DNA of 23,078 nucleotides from JANNYA01 sp043754435 (lineage in GTDB: Bacteria > Pseudomonadota > Gammaproteobacteria > Xanthomonadales > SZUA-5). Location: assembly GCA_043754435.1 (NCBI GenBank), contig JAYUUS010000283.1:1-23078 (forward strand), read 5' to 3'. A model generated the notes under the pieces. That model made no database searches. It was given only the letters and a program-made list of their open reading frames with translations, and had not been told where the DNA came from. Below, one piece after another: positions 9,801 to 17,900 of the stretch; the stretch's first letter is position 1, and every line of letters starts with the position of its first letter. Both the position numbers and the translations under genes were made by a program.

Positions 9801-12271
9801 TCGCCTCCAGCGTCAATGAGCAGCTTCAATTTGGCACGGACGAGAAGCAGAAAGGCTTCAGTGGATTGAGCTTTTTGCTGATCGGAAGCGGCGCGGCTGG
9901 CCTTAGCATTCACGAATCTGCACGTGCAATCTTGCAGGGCGTGCATGAGGCTAGGCAGGCGCTGGTAGCCAGCGATAGTGATTTGCAAGCCCTTAAGGAA
10001 ATCGAGTTTGTTGAACTCTACAAAGACCGCGCCCATACGCTTTGGGATAGCCTGACGCGTTTATTGGCTAAGAATGATTTGTCCGATAATGACTACGCCA
10101 ACAGCGATCCTTTAAGTAGATTTTTTCAGCCGCCGAGAACTGTTGACACCGGCATGGGCGGACGTACGCGCTTGGTCATCAATGAATCGTCGAATTGGTG
10201 GCTACCTTTAAAGATTCAAGCGCAATCAGGCCGCCTAGTCGTGGAAAATCTGGAGTCTCGAGCGCGCAGCGAATTGAACGTGGTCGAAACCGATCAACTA
10301 GTCCAGGCGCTCGTAAAGCAAGCAATTAAAGATCCGCGTCGCAACGTGGAGACTGAATTTGCGCTGTTTGAGCTGCTGCTGCCCACTGATATTAAAGATT
10401 TGGCGCCCGATGCCGGGGACTTGCGGCTACTCTTGACGCCCGCCGCCGCTGCCTATCCTTGGGAGCTAATCGCAGACCGGTTGCAGACCCGGCGTGGTAA
10501 CAGAGCTTTGCCGCAATCGGTACGCGTGGGTGTCGTGCGGCAACTGAGCACGATTTCCTATCGCAGCCATGTGCGCCACACACTGTCACAGCGTGCGCTG
10601 ATCGTTTCGGACCCACAGACCAATGGTCAGCTTGTGGAATTGCCGGGGGCGCAACGCGAAGGCGATGAGGTCGAGCAAGTGTTGCGCGCACAAGGTTGGC
10701 AAACGACGGCAAGCGTACGGGAAACCGGTGGTGCAGTGATTCGTAAGCTGTTCTGCGATGGTTATCGCATCATCCATTTTGCCGGGCACGGCGTTGATGA
10801 TGTGGCGCGCTTTGCGCAAGGCTTTGCCAAACCTACTGAGCCTGAAGACAATGCTGAATTAGCGGGCGTGGCGATGCACAAAGCGCAAGGGCCGCGCACG
10901 CCACTGAGCGGTTTAGTTGTTGGTGATGGCGAATTCATTACTTCCAAGTCGCTCGAGCAGCTGCGCGAATTGCCTACGTTGGTGTTCATCAACTGCTGCC
11001 ATCTGGGCGTCATGGTCGACCAACCGCAGCGCAGCGCAGCACAGTTCGCGCAGAAATTCATCGAGCTGGGCGTGAAGTGCGTAATTGCCGCTGGCTGGGC
11101 GGTCGATGATCTAGCCGCAAGCACCTTTGCCGCAGCGTTCTACGCGCAGTTTTTAAGTGGGGCCACATTCGGCAACGCCGTTCGCGAAGCGCGCAAGCAA
11201 ACCTTTTTGGCGCATTCCAGCAGCAACACCTTTGCCGCTTATCAATGCTACGGAGACCCGGCGTTTGTCTTAGTGCGTGACGATGCACAGGCCAAGTTTG
11301 CGCTGCAGTCACCCGTTGCAATACCCTCGAGCGATTATTTAATCGACGAGCTGCTTGCCAATTCGACAGACTTTGACGCGCTCAGCAGCTTGCAGCGTCA
11401 AGTTGAAAGCTCAGCCGAAGCGCGCCTGCAGACGGGCCGTGTGTACGCCGCTTTTGCGCAGGCTTTTGAGCGATTGGGTAAATTTGAACAGGCCGCAACG
11501 TTTGCAAAAAAGGCAATTGATCGCTCCAGTAACAATAGCGACGCTGCCGGTTTCGATACTTTTACCCGCTGGATCAATCTGGAAAGCCGATTCATTGAAG
11601 GTGATACGCAACGAAATAAGCAAGAAAAGGCCAGCGCGATCCGCGAGTTAATGGTCAAAATTGAGCACCTGGTGGCAATTTCACCGACCGCCGAGCGCTA
11701 TGGTCTGCTCGGTGCAACCGCGCGCAGGCTGGCGCTCGTAACCAGTGGCGCCACGCAGCTCAAAGCGCTCAATGATGCTTTCGATGCTTACAGCCTACAG
11801 CGCGGCTACTATACATCGCCCAGTTTTGATCATATTTACGCGTGCTTGCGACAGCACTTGTGCGAATACGCCATGCACCAGCACCCAGCAAGCAAACTCG
11901 GGAAAACAGCCGCGGCTAACGCGGCGGCCAAGACCGCAGATAAAGCCACGCCGGTTAAAATGCCGACGCTCCAAAAAGTGCGTGAGGAGTGTGCCCAGTT
12001 GGATACGCTAGCGCCGGTCACCGGCTTTTGGAATCTAGTAGCGGATACACATGCCGAGACGATTGAAGCCATCATCCGCAACAAACTGAGTTCAGAAAAA
12101 TCTGAAGCACTAAACGAAAGCTACCAAAAAGAGTTCCGACGCGCGAAGAACGAGGAGCTCAAAAAGGCAATCATTGAGCAAATTGACTTTCTTGAGACAT
12201 TTACGACCGACCCAGCCAAAGCAAAGTCAATCGCGGCATTGTTGGCTTTGTTGAAGGGGGAGCGGGCTTGA
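6890..12271 (+). CDS. two alpha/beta hydrolases + CHAT protease + TPR-like tail, one polypeptide
   Basis: A 1793-residue soluble multidomain enzyme. Residues 155-445: first alpha/beta hydrolase, with the oxyanion motif IHGTFSS (158-164), nucleophile elbow THSRGG (S226), and likely Asp D412 and His H440 (MHTQYF). Residues 485-830: second, LCAT/PGAP1-like hydrolase with LPGIMGS, YDWRKPL, nucleophile elbow AHSMGG (S600), GDGRV (D767) and AHGDLP (H790), so a complete Ser-Asp-His triad. Residues 870-975: an unrecognised module with VGHYQGDG, YPGAIGTH and AGLGEIGG. Residues about 1178-1461: CHAT peptidase with HFAGHG (H1300) and FINCCHLG (C1370). The remaining 330 residues are helical and TPR-like. 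CHAT domains are caspase-fold cysteine proteases used in bacterial immune signalling. Both hydrolases could act on lipids or esters; substrates are unknown. It follows the 762-residue gene and precedes the VMAP block by 79 bases to the remnant ORF. Confidence 0.88.
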   Translation: MNYRIYGQKTHTTSEEEGLIVAIDLSSSRATSNESTLITDDNLIELELEGGIRLMLFPDELEQSPWFKLGQNRDSAEPVLVLADASTRGGLGGLVKFMFVHVAKKAGQIVARLRDFALSEVEARLCPNPRVMKWNGATGIWDTATAIIAQKDPVLLLIHGTFSSTEGSFGALWQQSKTEWARLVAKYRGEVYALEHRTLAHTPVSNAIDALNAFGKGLQLDLMTHSRGGLVAELLAQAVPTENTLAGIHDQIEKAIAAASIDVVKNYEELLSEFKTLTALKREKQISVRRIARVACPARGTTLLSPKRLRNWLSLLRKSMSAAQWVAPNFATHMTALIELTKAVVLNCIKPHEIPGFAAMDPGGVFIRHLINHPNISSASELAVVASDMRGTGLLKSATDLALDVYFGRSNDWVVDCDSMVGGAQRLFVLQFRQSGAVMHTQYFGDPRFATAILGSLLSTAFSDIESLGFKRAQIVQAELRGLKLRQGNVNGPVLFVLPGIMGSHLAINKNRIWIDFPSYVSGGFGKLRIDQQGVSATDLVASAYQDFVDEFSSTHEVIAFPYDWRKPLHEAGVALNAAIAAKLKQIDLNKRPIQIVAHSMGGMVVRAMLNLTDNAWNKAKENASSRIIMLGTPNKGAHAITEVLTGRERTIKFLDTIDLANSSEFHVGLAAAFPGALDLLPVATDEDQRDYFSAIEWQPIGAKISARWPLASATNLDRAKKWRAAINEQALADERVFYIAGHAAETPSGVDITGTKLRIKKSTRGDGRVLWNTGIPHNVPTWYAKGVAHGDLPDSRKVQIACREILATARTELLSKTAPEAIKPGFFAWLRESDDALANYSPSALEFERSALARSDEPQQLDLPENNLSSLSVRVCFGHLKSAKHPLFVGHYQGDGVLSAERAIDGEFKGALSARHELDDYPGAIGTHLCILGNAKRNFFSGAVVAGLGEIGGLRAAGLTRTVRAAVIGFASSVNEQLQFGTDEKQKGFSGLSFLLIGSGAAGLSIHESARAILQGVHEARQALVASDSDLQALKEIEFVELYKDRAHTLWDSLTRLLAKNDLSDNDYANSDPLSRFFQPPRTVDTGMGGRTRLVINESSNWWLPLKIQAQSGRLVVENLESRARSELNVVETDQLVQALVKQAIKDPRRNVETEFALFELLLPTDIKDLAPDAGDLRLLLTPAAAAYPWELIADRLQTRRGNRALPQSVRVGVVRQLSTISYRSHVRHTLSQRALIVSDPQTNGQLVELPGAQREGDEVEQVLRAQGWQTTASVRETGGAVIRKLFCDGYRIIHFAGHGVDDVARFAQGFAKPTEPEDNAELAGVAMHKAQGPRTPLSGLVVGDGEFITSKSLEQLRELPTLVFINCCHLGVMVDQPQRSAAQFAQKFIELGVKCVIAAGWAVDDLAASTFAAAFYAQFLSGATFGNAVREARKQTFLAHSSSNTFAAYQCYGDPAFVLVRDDAQAKFALQSPVAIPSSDYLIDELLANSTDFDALSSLQRQVESSAEARLQTGRVYAAFAQAFERLGKFEQAATFAKKAIDRSSNNSDAAGFDTFTRWINLESRFIEGDTQRNKQEKASAIRELMVKIEHLVAISPTAERYGLLGATARRLALVTSGATQLKALNDAFDAYSLQRGYYTSPSFDHIYACLRQHLCEYAMHQHPASKLGKTAAANAAAKTADKATPVKMPTLQKVREECAQLDTLAPVTGFWNLVADTHAETIEAIIRNKLSSEKSEALNESYQKEFRRAKNEELKKAIIEQIDFLETFTTDPAKAKSIAALLALLKGERA

Positions 12272-12339
12272 AGCGCGCGTATTTTGGCGCGCCACGCCGC
12301 GACTGCGTGCGCGACACGCTGCGCTTGCTTGAAATTGCT

Positions 12340-12344
12340 AGGAG
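12340..12344 (+). promoter_or_regulatory. strong Shine-Dalgarno AGGAG before the TIR remnant
   Basis: AGGAG with 6-base spacing to the ATG at 12351. It is stronger than anything before the downstream VMAP start at 12506, which lacks a visible site and overlaps this frame's stop. Confidence 0.55.
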
Positions 12345-12350
12345 CTGAGC

Positions 12351-12509
12351 ATGCTTGATCGGGGGAAGCCGGAGGATATTTGGGTGGCGTTTTCGTTTGC
12401 GGGCGAGCAGCGACGACGTTATCCTGCTGCGCGCTTATTTTTTGCACAACTAAAGCTCGGAACAAATATTGAAAAGGCTTTATGTCCCTTTGAGTTTCCA
12501 TTTCAATGA
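12351..12509 (+). pseudogene. frameshifted, truncated 5' remnant of a TIR gene (52-codon ORF)
   Basis: The ORF opens MLDRGKPEDIWVAFSFAGEQ, a typical first strand and loop of a TIR domain (compare VAISFSGKD in the next gene). After codon 20 the reading becomes RRRYPAARLFF, unlike a TIR, but the next frame (from 12412) reads DDVILLRAYF before a stop at 12451, matching DVVLVRKFAE of the next gene. So a frame change occurred near 12409-12412 and the rest of the domain is missing. The ORF's TGA overlaps the VMAP start as ATGA (12506-12509), and the remnant carries the only good ribosome-binding site here, so it may still act as a coupled leader for the next gene. It looks like a decayed tandem copy of the neighbouring TIR gene. 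Confidence 0.6.
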
Positions 12510-14029
12510 GCGTTGCTCTTCGTCCTGATCAAATCTGGCCGCCCAAAGATCGGCCACGACTTGGTTTCTACAGCGTGGCAATTTCATTTTCTGGCAAAGA
12601 TGTGGTTTTGGTGCGCAAATTTGCCGAAGCTATAGAAGCGGAGTTATTGCCAGGTGAGGTCTTCTTCGATGAGTTTCAGCAGCAAACAATCTTAGGTGCC
12701 GATACCAGATCAATATTGGTGAAAACCTTTCAAAATTATTGTGCGCTAGCAGTTCGCTGCAATAGCGACAGCTATGACCAAACTGTATGGCCTCAAATTG
12801 AAGCCGGTTCGATTGATGTTAAGCAAGGTCTTGACCCAGGCTCAGTGCTAGATATTTATTTCAATCGAGCACCAAGTGGCAGTTTCAGCCCTGACGCCAG
12901 CGATGAATCAAAGTTTCGAGCTTGGGTGGACTTCATCGTGCAGCGAGCTAAGCTACTCCGGGCAAATCCTAGTAGGAACCAATATGAAGTTCGAAACAGC
13001 CATTCGCCCTTTATAATTAAAGCGTTGATCGATTTGGTTAAGAGCATAACTATAGCGCGTTTGCGCGTAGTTGCTGCGGCAAAGCATGCCGGATTTGATT
13101 GGCCAGTCGATGAGGCAGCCGCACATCACCACATCGCGTACTGGATTAATTTCAGCAGAAATTACCAGGATGACAGCAAGCTAATTTTGTTTTTCCAAGC
13201 ACTTTGGGATTTACTTGACGGCGCTCACGCTCAGCTTACAAATTGGTTCCTAAAACATAGCAAACTACAACTGTCTGAGCCTGCGATCCATGCTGCGCCG
13301 TTGATCCGTATTTTCCGTTGGCGGCCGCGCAATGCTCCAGGCGGAAGTCTGCTGGAGCTGTTAGAAATTCAAAAGCAGGGCAATATCGAACGGCTTCAAA
13401 GCCCCTCGGAGCCGGAAAAACTGCGCGAATGGTTCGCGCAGACGTTTCCCATTTTCATGAGCAAAGCAACTCCGGAGACGCACTTTGAATTTGTGGTTGC
13501 ACTCGATCAGCTCGATGGCAGCATGCAAAATTGGACATTTGATGATGGTTATGGCGAGCGCCCAGTCGCTGAGCTGGATAAAGTGAGCTTCCGAATTAAA
13601 GCTCGGCCAATGTATTCAAGTTGCGATTCGCATTGGAATGCATATAGCAATGCGAATTTTTCATTTCAGTGCATAAACCCACCATTTCTCAGCGGTTGGG
13701 AAAACGTTCTAACCCAAGCACCAGCATCGGCATTCTCGCATTTGGAGCATTGCTGCGCACAGCAAAAGAATTTCTTCGTCTCAATCGCGCGTTCACGAAC
13801 TTCGATCGCGTTTTGGCGCAGCTCGCCAAACCAGAACGCACTTCCACCGCTAGGTGATTTTGTTGCCACCGGAAAAATGCATTCCTTACCCGCTTTGATC
13901 AAGAGCTATCGCCAAGAAATGCGCACGCACCCGAGTCAAGCCAATGTAGTTTTGCTTTTTGAAAACACCGATCAACCCATTGAAGAACCGCCAGACTACG
14001 GCGACGTGCCACAGGAGCCTTCGTCATGA
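12506..14029 (+). CDS. TIR-VMAP protein (vWA-MoxR-associated protein with TIR effector)
   Basis: A 507-residue soluble protein. Residues about 20-140 are TIR-like: SVAISFSGKDVVLVRKFAE (first strand and helix), VFFDEFQQQT (BB-loop region), and SYDQTVWPQIEAGS, where E99 sits at the place of the catalytic Glu. The middle is helical with a His-rich turn (AAAHHHIAYW). The C-terminal half, with the SIARSRTSIAFWRS stretch, a Leu/Pro segment, and the close LPALIKSYRQEM then VVLLFENTDQP, resembles the VMAP C-terminal domain, which in known systems is encoded beside MoxR and vWA genes and carries a variable N-terminal effector. The start overlaps the remnant ORF stop; its own stop overlaps the MoxR start (ATGA). 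Inferred role: NAD-targeting effector held or released by the ATPase/vWA pair. VMAP assignment was made by eye; the TIR part is surer. Confidence 0.75.
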   Translation: MSVALRPDQIWPPKDRPRLGFYSVAISFSGKDVVLVRKFAEAIEAELLPGEVFFDEFQQQTILGADTRSILVKTFQNYCALAVRCNSDSYDQTVWPQIEAGSIDVKQGLDPGSVLDIYFNRAPSGSFSPDASDESKFRAWVDFIVQRAKLLRANPSRNQYEVRNSHSPFIIKALIDLVKSITIARLRVVAAAKHAGFDWPVDEAAAHHHIAYWINFSRNYQDDSKLILFFQALWDLLDGAHAQLTNWFLKHSKLQLSEPAIHAAPLIRIFRWRPRNAPGGSLLELLEIQKQGNIERLQSPSEPEKLREWFAQTFPIFMSKATPETHFEFVVALDQLDGSMQNWTFDDGYGERPVAELDKVSFRIKARPMYSSCDSHWNAYSNANFSFQCINPPFLSGWENVLTQAPASAFSHLEHCCAQQKNFFVSIARSRTSIAFWRSSPNQNALPPLGDFVATGKMHSLPALIKSYRQEMRTHPSQANVVLLFENTDQPIEEPPDYGDVPQEPSS

Positions 14030-14976
14030 CCCAACTGAAATTCCTAAACCGCCTGTTCACCGGCGAAAAGCTGCCCAACAAACCTATTCGCTTTCCTGAT
14101 CCGCCGCCTTGGCGCAGCTTTGCCAAACCCAACACGGCAACAGCGGAAGCCTGGCAGCAAAAAGCCGCGCACTATATTGCCGACGAAAAGCAAATCAACG
14201 CCGTGAATATAGCGCTTCATTTGCACCGTCCTTTGCTGGTAACCGGCACACCTGGCACCGGCAAGAGTTCGCTGGCCTCGGCCGTAGCCTATCAATTGGG
14301 GTTAGATCGCCCGTTGGTGTGGGCAATTAATTCCAAGAGCACGCTCAAAGATGGGCTATATCAATTCGATGCGGTCGCGCATTTTCAAAGCAAAAAAAAT
14401 CAGTCAGTCGCAGAGTTCATCAAGCTCGGGCCGTTGGGTGCGGCATTGGCGCTATCCGACCAAGCCAAACCAATCGTGCTATTGATTGATGAACTCGATA
14501 AGGGCGATTTCGATTTGCCGAATGATTTGCTGCATGCTTTGGACGAAGGCCGCTTTGAGATACCTGAGTTGCAACGTGTGGGCGGTACGTGCTTTGTGGC
14601 AGTGCCACAAAGCACTGAAAAAGTGCCGGTTGCAGACGGCGTTGTGCAATGTCGCTACTTTCCCATTGTGGTGATGACCAGCAATGGTGAGCGCGAATTT
14701 CCGCCAGCATTTATGCGCCGCTGCATACCACTGCACATTGAATCACCCAGTGCTGAGGCTTTAAAGGAAATCATAGTAAAGCGGATCAATCCCAAGAATC
14801 TTGCGAATTATAACGAGCTAATCGAAAGCTTTGCCACGCGCAGCAAGGAGAAAGGCGTCACGCTCGCCATTGATCAGTTGCTCAATGCAATTCAGTTGAT
14901 GGAGCAAAAGCACCTGCCGGTGGACAAACGTGCTGCTGAACAGCTGCGCATCATAGAGAATTTGGAAGCAAACTAG
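14026..14976 (+). CDS. MoxR-family AAA+ ATPase
   Basis: A 316-residue protein, the usual MoxR length. Walker A is GTPGTGKSS (74-82, K80), Walker B is IVLLIDELDKGDFDLPNDLL with D155 and E156, sensor 1 is VVMTSN (N220), and FMRRC supplies Arg-finger candidates R231/R232. DGLYQFDA and the ELD..DFDLPNDLL..LDEGRFEIPE stretch are typical of MoxR chaperone-like ATPases. The start has AGGAG at 14013-14017 and overlaps the TIR-VMAP stop as ATGA; the stop overlaps the next start as TAGTG. MoxR proteins usually work with vWA proteins to remodel or activate partners using ATP. Here the partners are inferred to be TIR-VMAP upstream and the SAV_2336-like protein downstream, with ATP hydrolysis acting as the switch of the system. 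Confidence 0.93.
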   Translation: MTQLKFLNRLFTGEKLPNKPIRFPDPPPWRSFAKPNTATAEAWQQKAAHYIADEKQINAVNIALHLHRPLLVTGTPGTGKSSLASAVAYQLGLDRPLVWAINSKSTLKDGLYQFDAVAHFQSKKNQSVAEFIKLGPLGAALALSDQAKPIVLLIDELDKGDFDLPNDLLHALDEGRFEIPELQRVGGTCFVAVPQSTEKVPVADGVVQCRYFPIVVMTSNGEREFPPAFMRRCIPLHIESPSAEALKEIIVKRINPKNLANYNELIESFATRSKEKGVTLAIDQLLNAIQLMEQKHLPVDKRAAEQLRIIENLEAN

Positions 14977-17900
14977 TGGACGCGCTGGCCAGCTGGCGGT
15001 GGTGCTTACAAGCTGAGCGGCTGCAAGATGGCAACGCTGCCTTGCACACAGCAATTGCCGATTTACTTTGGCTGCAGACGCAACAAATTGTCGAGCTGCG
15101 CAACGAAATTGAGCATGAGCACAACGATTCGCCGCCTTCGCCTTCACCAGTCAATCCTGGGCCAATCGATGATGAGCCTCCACCTAAACCCAAACCGTCA
15201 CCTAAACCGATAGACCCGACCCCGCATCCGACCCCAAAGCCAAACCACTTGCGCCCGCCCGAAGCGGATGACGCTTGGCGTTTGCGTACGGCTAGCGCGT
15301 CGCCGCTGCCAGAAGCACGCGCACTAGCCAAACATATGCGCCGACTGCGCAAGCCGATTTTGAACCTGCGCGTATTGAAATTGGATGAAGCTGCCAGCAT
15401 TGAAGCCAGCGTGTGCGCCGGGCGGCGCTGGCCGGTGCTGGGCTATGGTCGCGAACGTTGGCTGAGCTTAGATTTATTGATCGAGCAAAACACTAGCATG
15501 GCGATCTGGCAAGACAGCCTGCGTGCGTTTGAAAAACTGTGCCAACGCGTCGGAGCGTTTCGCGATGTGCGGCTTTGGTATTTAGACCCAGGCACACGCA
15601 GCATCAGCACACGTGATGGCGCACCAGCGCGCCCATTGCGATTACTCAAGCAAAGCCAAGGCCGAAGTTTGATTTGGTTTGCCGGCAATTTGGCGCATTC
15701 GGCTTGGCATCAACCGGATTTGTTAGCCGATTTGTCCATGTTGGCGCGCCAGCAAATCGTGGCGGTGCTGCAACTTTTGCCAGAACGCTTGTGGGAACGC
15801 AGCAAACTTGCGCGCTTGCCACAGTCGCAGTGGTGCTATTTTGGCAGCCGACAGGCGGGTAGCCCCAATCAGCGCTACATCGCTGAGCCGCAAGATGCTT
15901 GGCCTCTCGCACCCGAACGTGCGACTACGCTCAAATTGCCGATGCTATCGTTCGAGCCGGTGTTGATGCAGGCTTACACGAACTTCCTGCGTACGCCGAG
16001 CGCAACGCTAATGCCAGGCTTATGGATAGATCGCAGCGGCATTCCAGAGACCAGCCAAAACAACGCAATGGATGCTACCGCGCAGCCCGCGATCAACATC
16101 AAACCGCCTGAGGACGAGGTGTTGCGCCGCCTGCAGCAGTTCAAACGCCACGCCAGCGCGGGTGCAAAAGACTTACTGCAACTTCTTTGGGCCATGCCCT
16201 TATGGCTGCCGTTGATTCGGCTGGTTCAACGCAGGCTATTGCCGAATACCGGTAATGCCGAACTGGCTGAAGTGTTGCATTCCGGCTTGCTTTTTCGCAT
16301 CAATAAAACGGATCAAAGCAAGGAGGAACTCAGGTTCAATTTCTTCGACCCGGTACGACAAGCGCTCAAGGCCGATTCCACCCTACACGATACATTGGAT
16401 GTTAAACACCTCATCAGCGTTGAGCTGACCCGACGCTTTGGTAGTGATGTCTTGATCGGTGCACAAAGCGGCGAAGACGACTTCGCCACCTTTGCCGAAA
16501 TCGGTGAATTGTTGCGCTCGCGGCTTTATGCGCATTCTGCTAAGACTGACTTTAGTGTGGTCGATCCGCCAGTTGTTGTAACGGTTACTGCCAGCGTTGC
16601 GCCGGGTCTGATTTCGTTGCCAGCGTACTCGATTTCAGAAGGCTCAGGCTCAAGTATTGCGTTGCCATTTCACATCAGCGGCGGCGCTGGGCAGATAACT
16701 TGTAAGGTCATGGGCGCGGGATTTTCAGTTTCGCCTAACCCCCTTAGTTTGTTAGTTGGTGTGCCAATCGTTCTAACGGTGAAGCACGCAAGTGCGGTTG
16801 CGGGCACTTTCACTGGGCAACTCGTTTGCACACCGATTGCACCAGCGGTGGGTGGGCCGTTTGTTTATGACTTGGCGGTGGTGGTCAATCCGGTAAGTGC
16901 CACGCCAAATCGTCCGCTTGAGGAAAAGCAAATTTTGTGGGTGGATGACAGCCCCACAAATAACACTTTGCAACTAGCGCATTTGGAAAGCCGAGGCGCC
17001 CTGGTTGCGACCGTTACAACAACCAAGCATGCGCTTGGTCTCCTGCGAAGCAGCACGTTCGATGCGGTTATCAGCGATTTTGGACGAAAAGATGAAGAGC
17101 TTGCAGGCCTGAATCTGTTGGATTATTTGGACGAACATGGGCCTCACCTACCGACCGCAATTTACTCACGTGTTGGACCAAAATTCGAGGCTGAGGCAAA
17201 GAATTTCGGCGCGATTGCTTGCACGAATAATTTTGAAGAAGTCATTGCATCGCTAGAAAGCGCATTTCGTACCAACAAGCATCTGACACAACGACCCATT
17301 TGGGCCCGGCAAAGCGCAGAAACGCTATCGTTGTATGAGGTCATGAGTCCACAAGAACTCCCGTTACTGGCCGAAATACCGGGTAAAAGTAGTGCGTTGG
17401 ACACTTGGTTACGCGCTTTGATGCAATCGTCGGAAGGATTGAAGTTAGGTCCCCCTTCACGTTTTTTCGCATTTCTTACTGGCGTGCCTTGGCTCCAATT
17501 TAAATATGGCGCGGCTAGTATTGAACAAAGGGTGGGGCGAATGGGGCCGCAAGAAAAAGGGCGATGGCTCACGCTTTCGGCTGCCCCCCCAAATGACAAT
17601 TGGCAGAGCACGACGGTTCGACTCGACCTCGAAATTACTGGCGCGCTTTACTTTACATCCAGACAAAAGCGTTGGTTGGAGCGCGCTCTGACAACCATCA
17701 TGTTAGGAGATTTTGGCCAAGCTAATTCAATCAAATCTGCGCTTGTAAAGCCTGTAACGCATCCTGGCAAGCTTGTGCTGCCTAGTTATCGAGCAGGGGC
17801 AGAAAGTCGCTGTAGCACGGCCCTGAATTTCAATGTCACCGTAGCCAATTGCAGTATGGATTTTGCAATAACTGGCGAGGGCTTTGCCGTGGCGCCAACG

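Noticed and set aside
10392..11321. Several reverse-strand frames opposite the CHAT domain
   Set aside because: They mirror the conserved CHAT coding sequence, which has catalytic motifs, and are Arg/Ala/Ser-rich shadows.
12272..12320. Two GC-rich hairpins (12273-12292 and 12305-12319) after the CHAT gene
   Set aside because: No T-run follows either stem and the downstream remnant ORF begins soon after, so a terminator call is not justified. They may simply reflect local GC-rich sequence.
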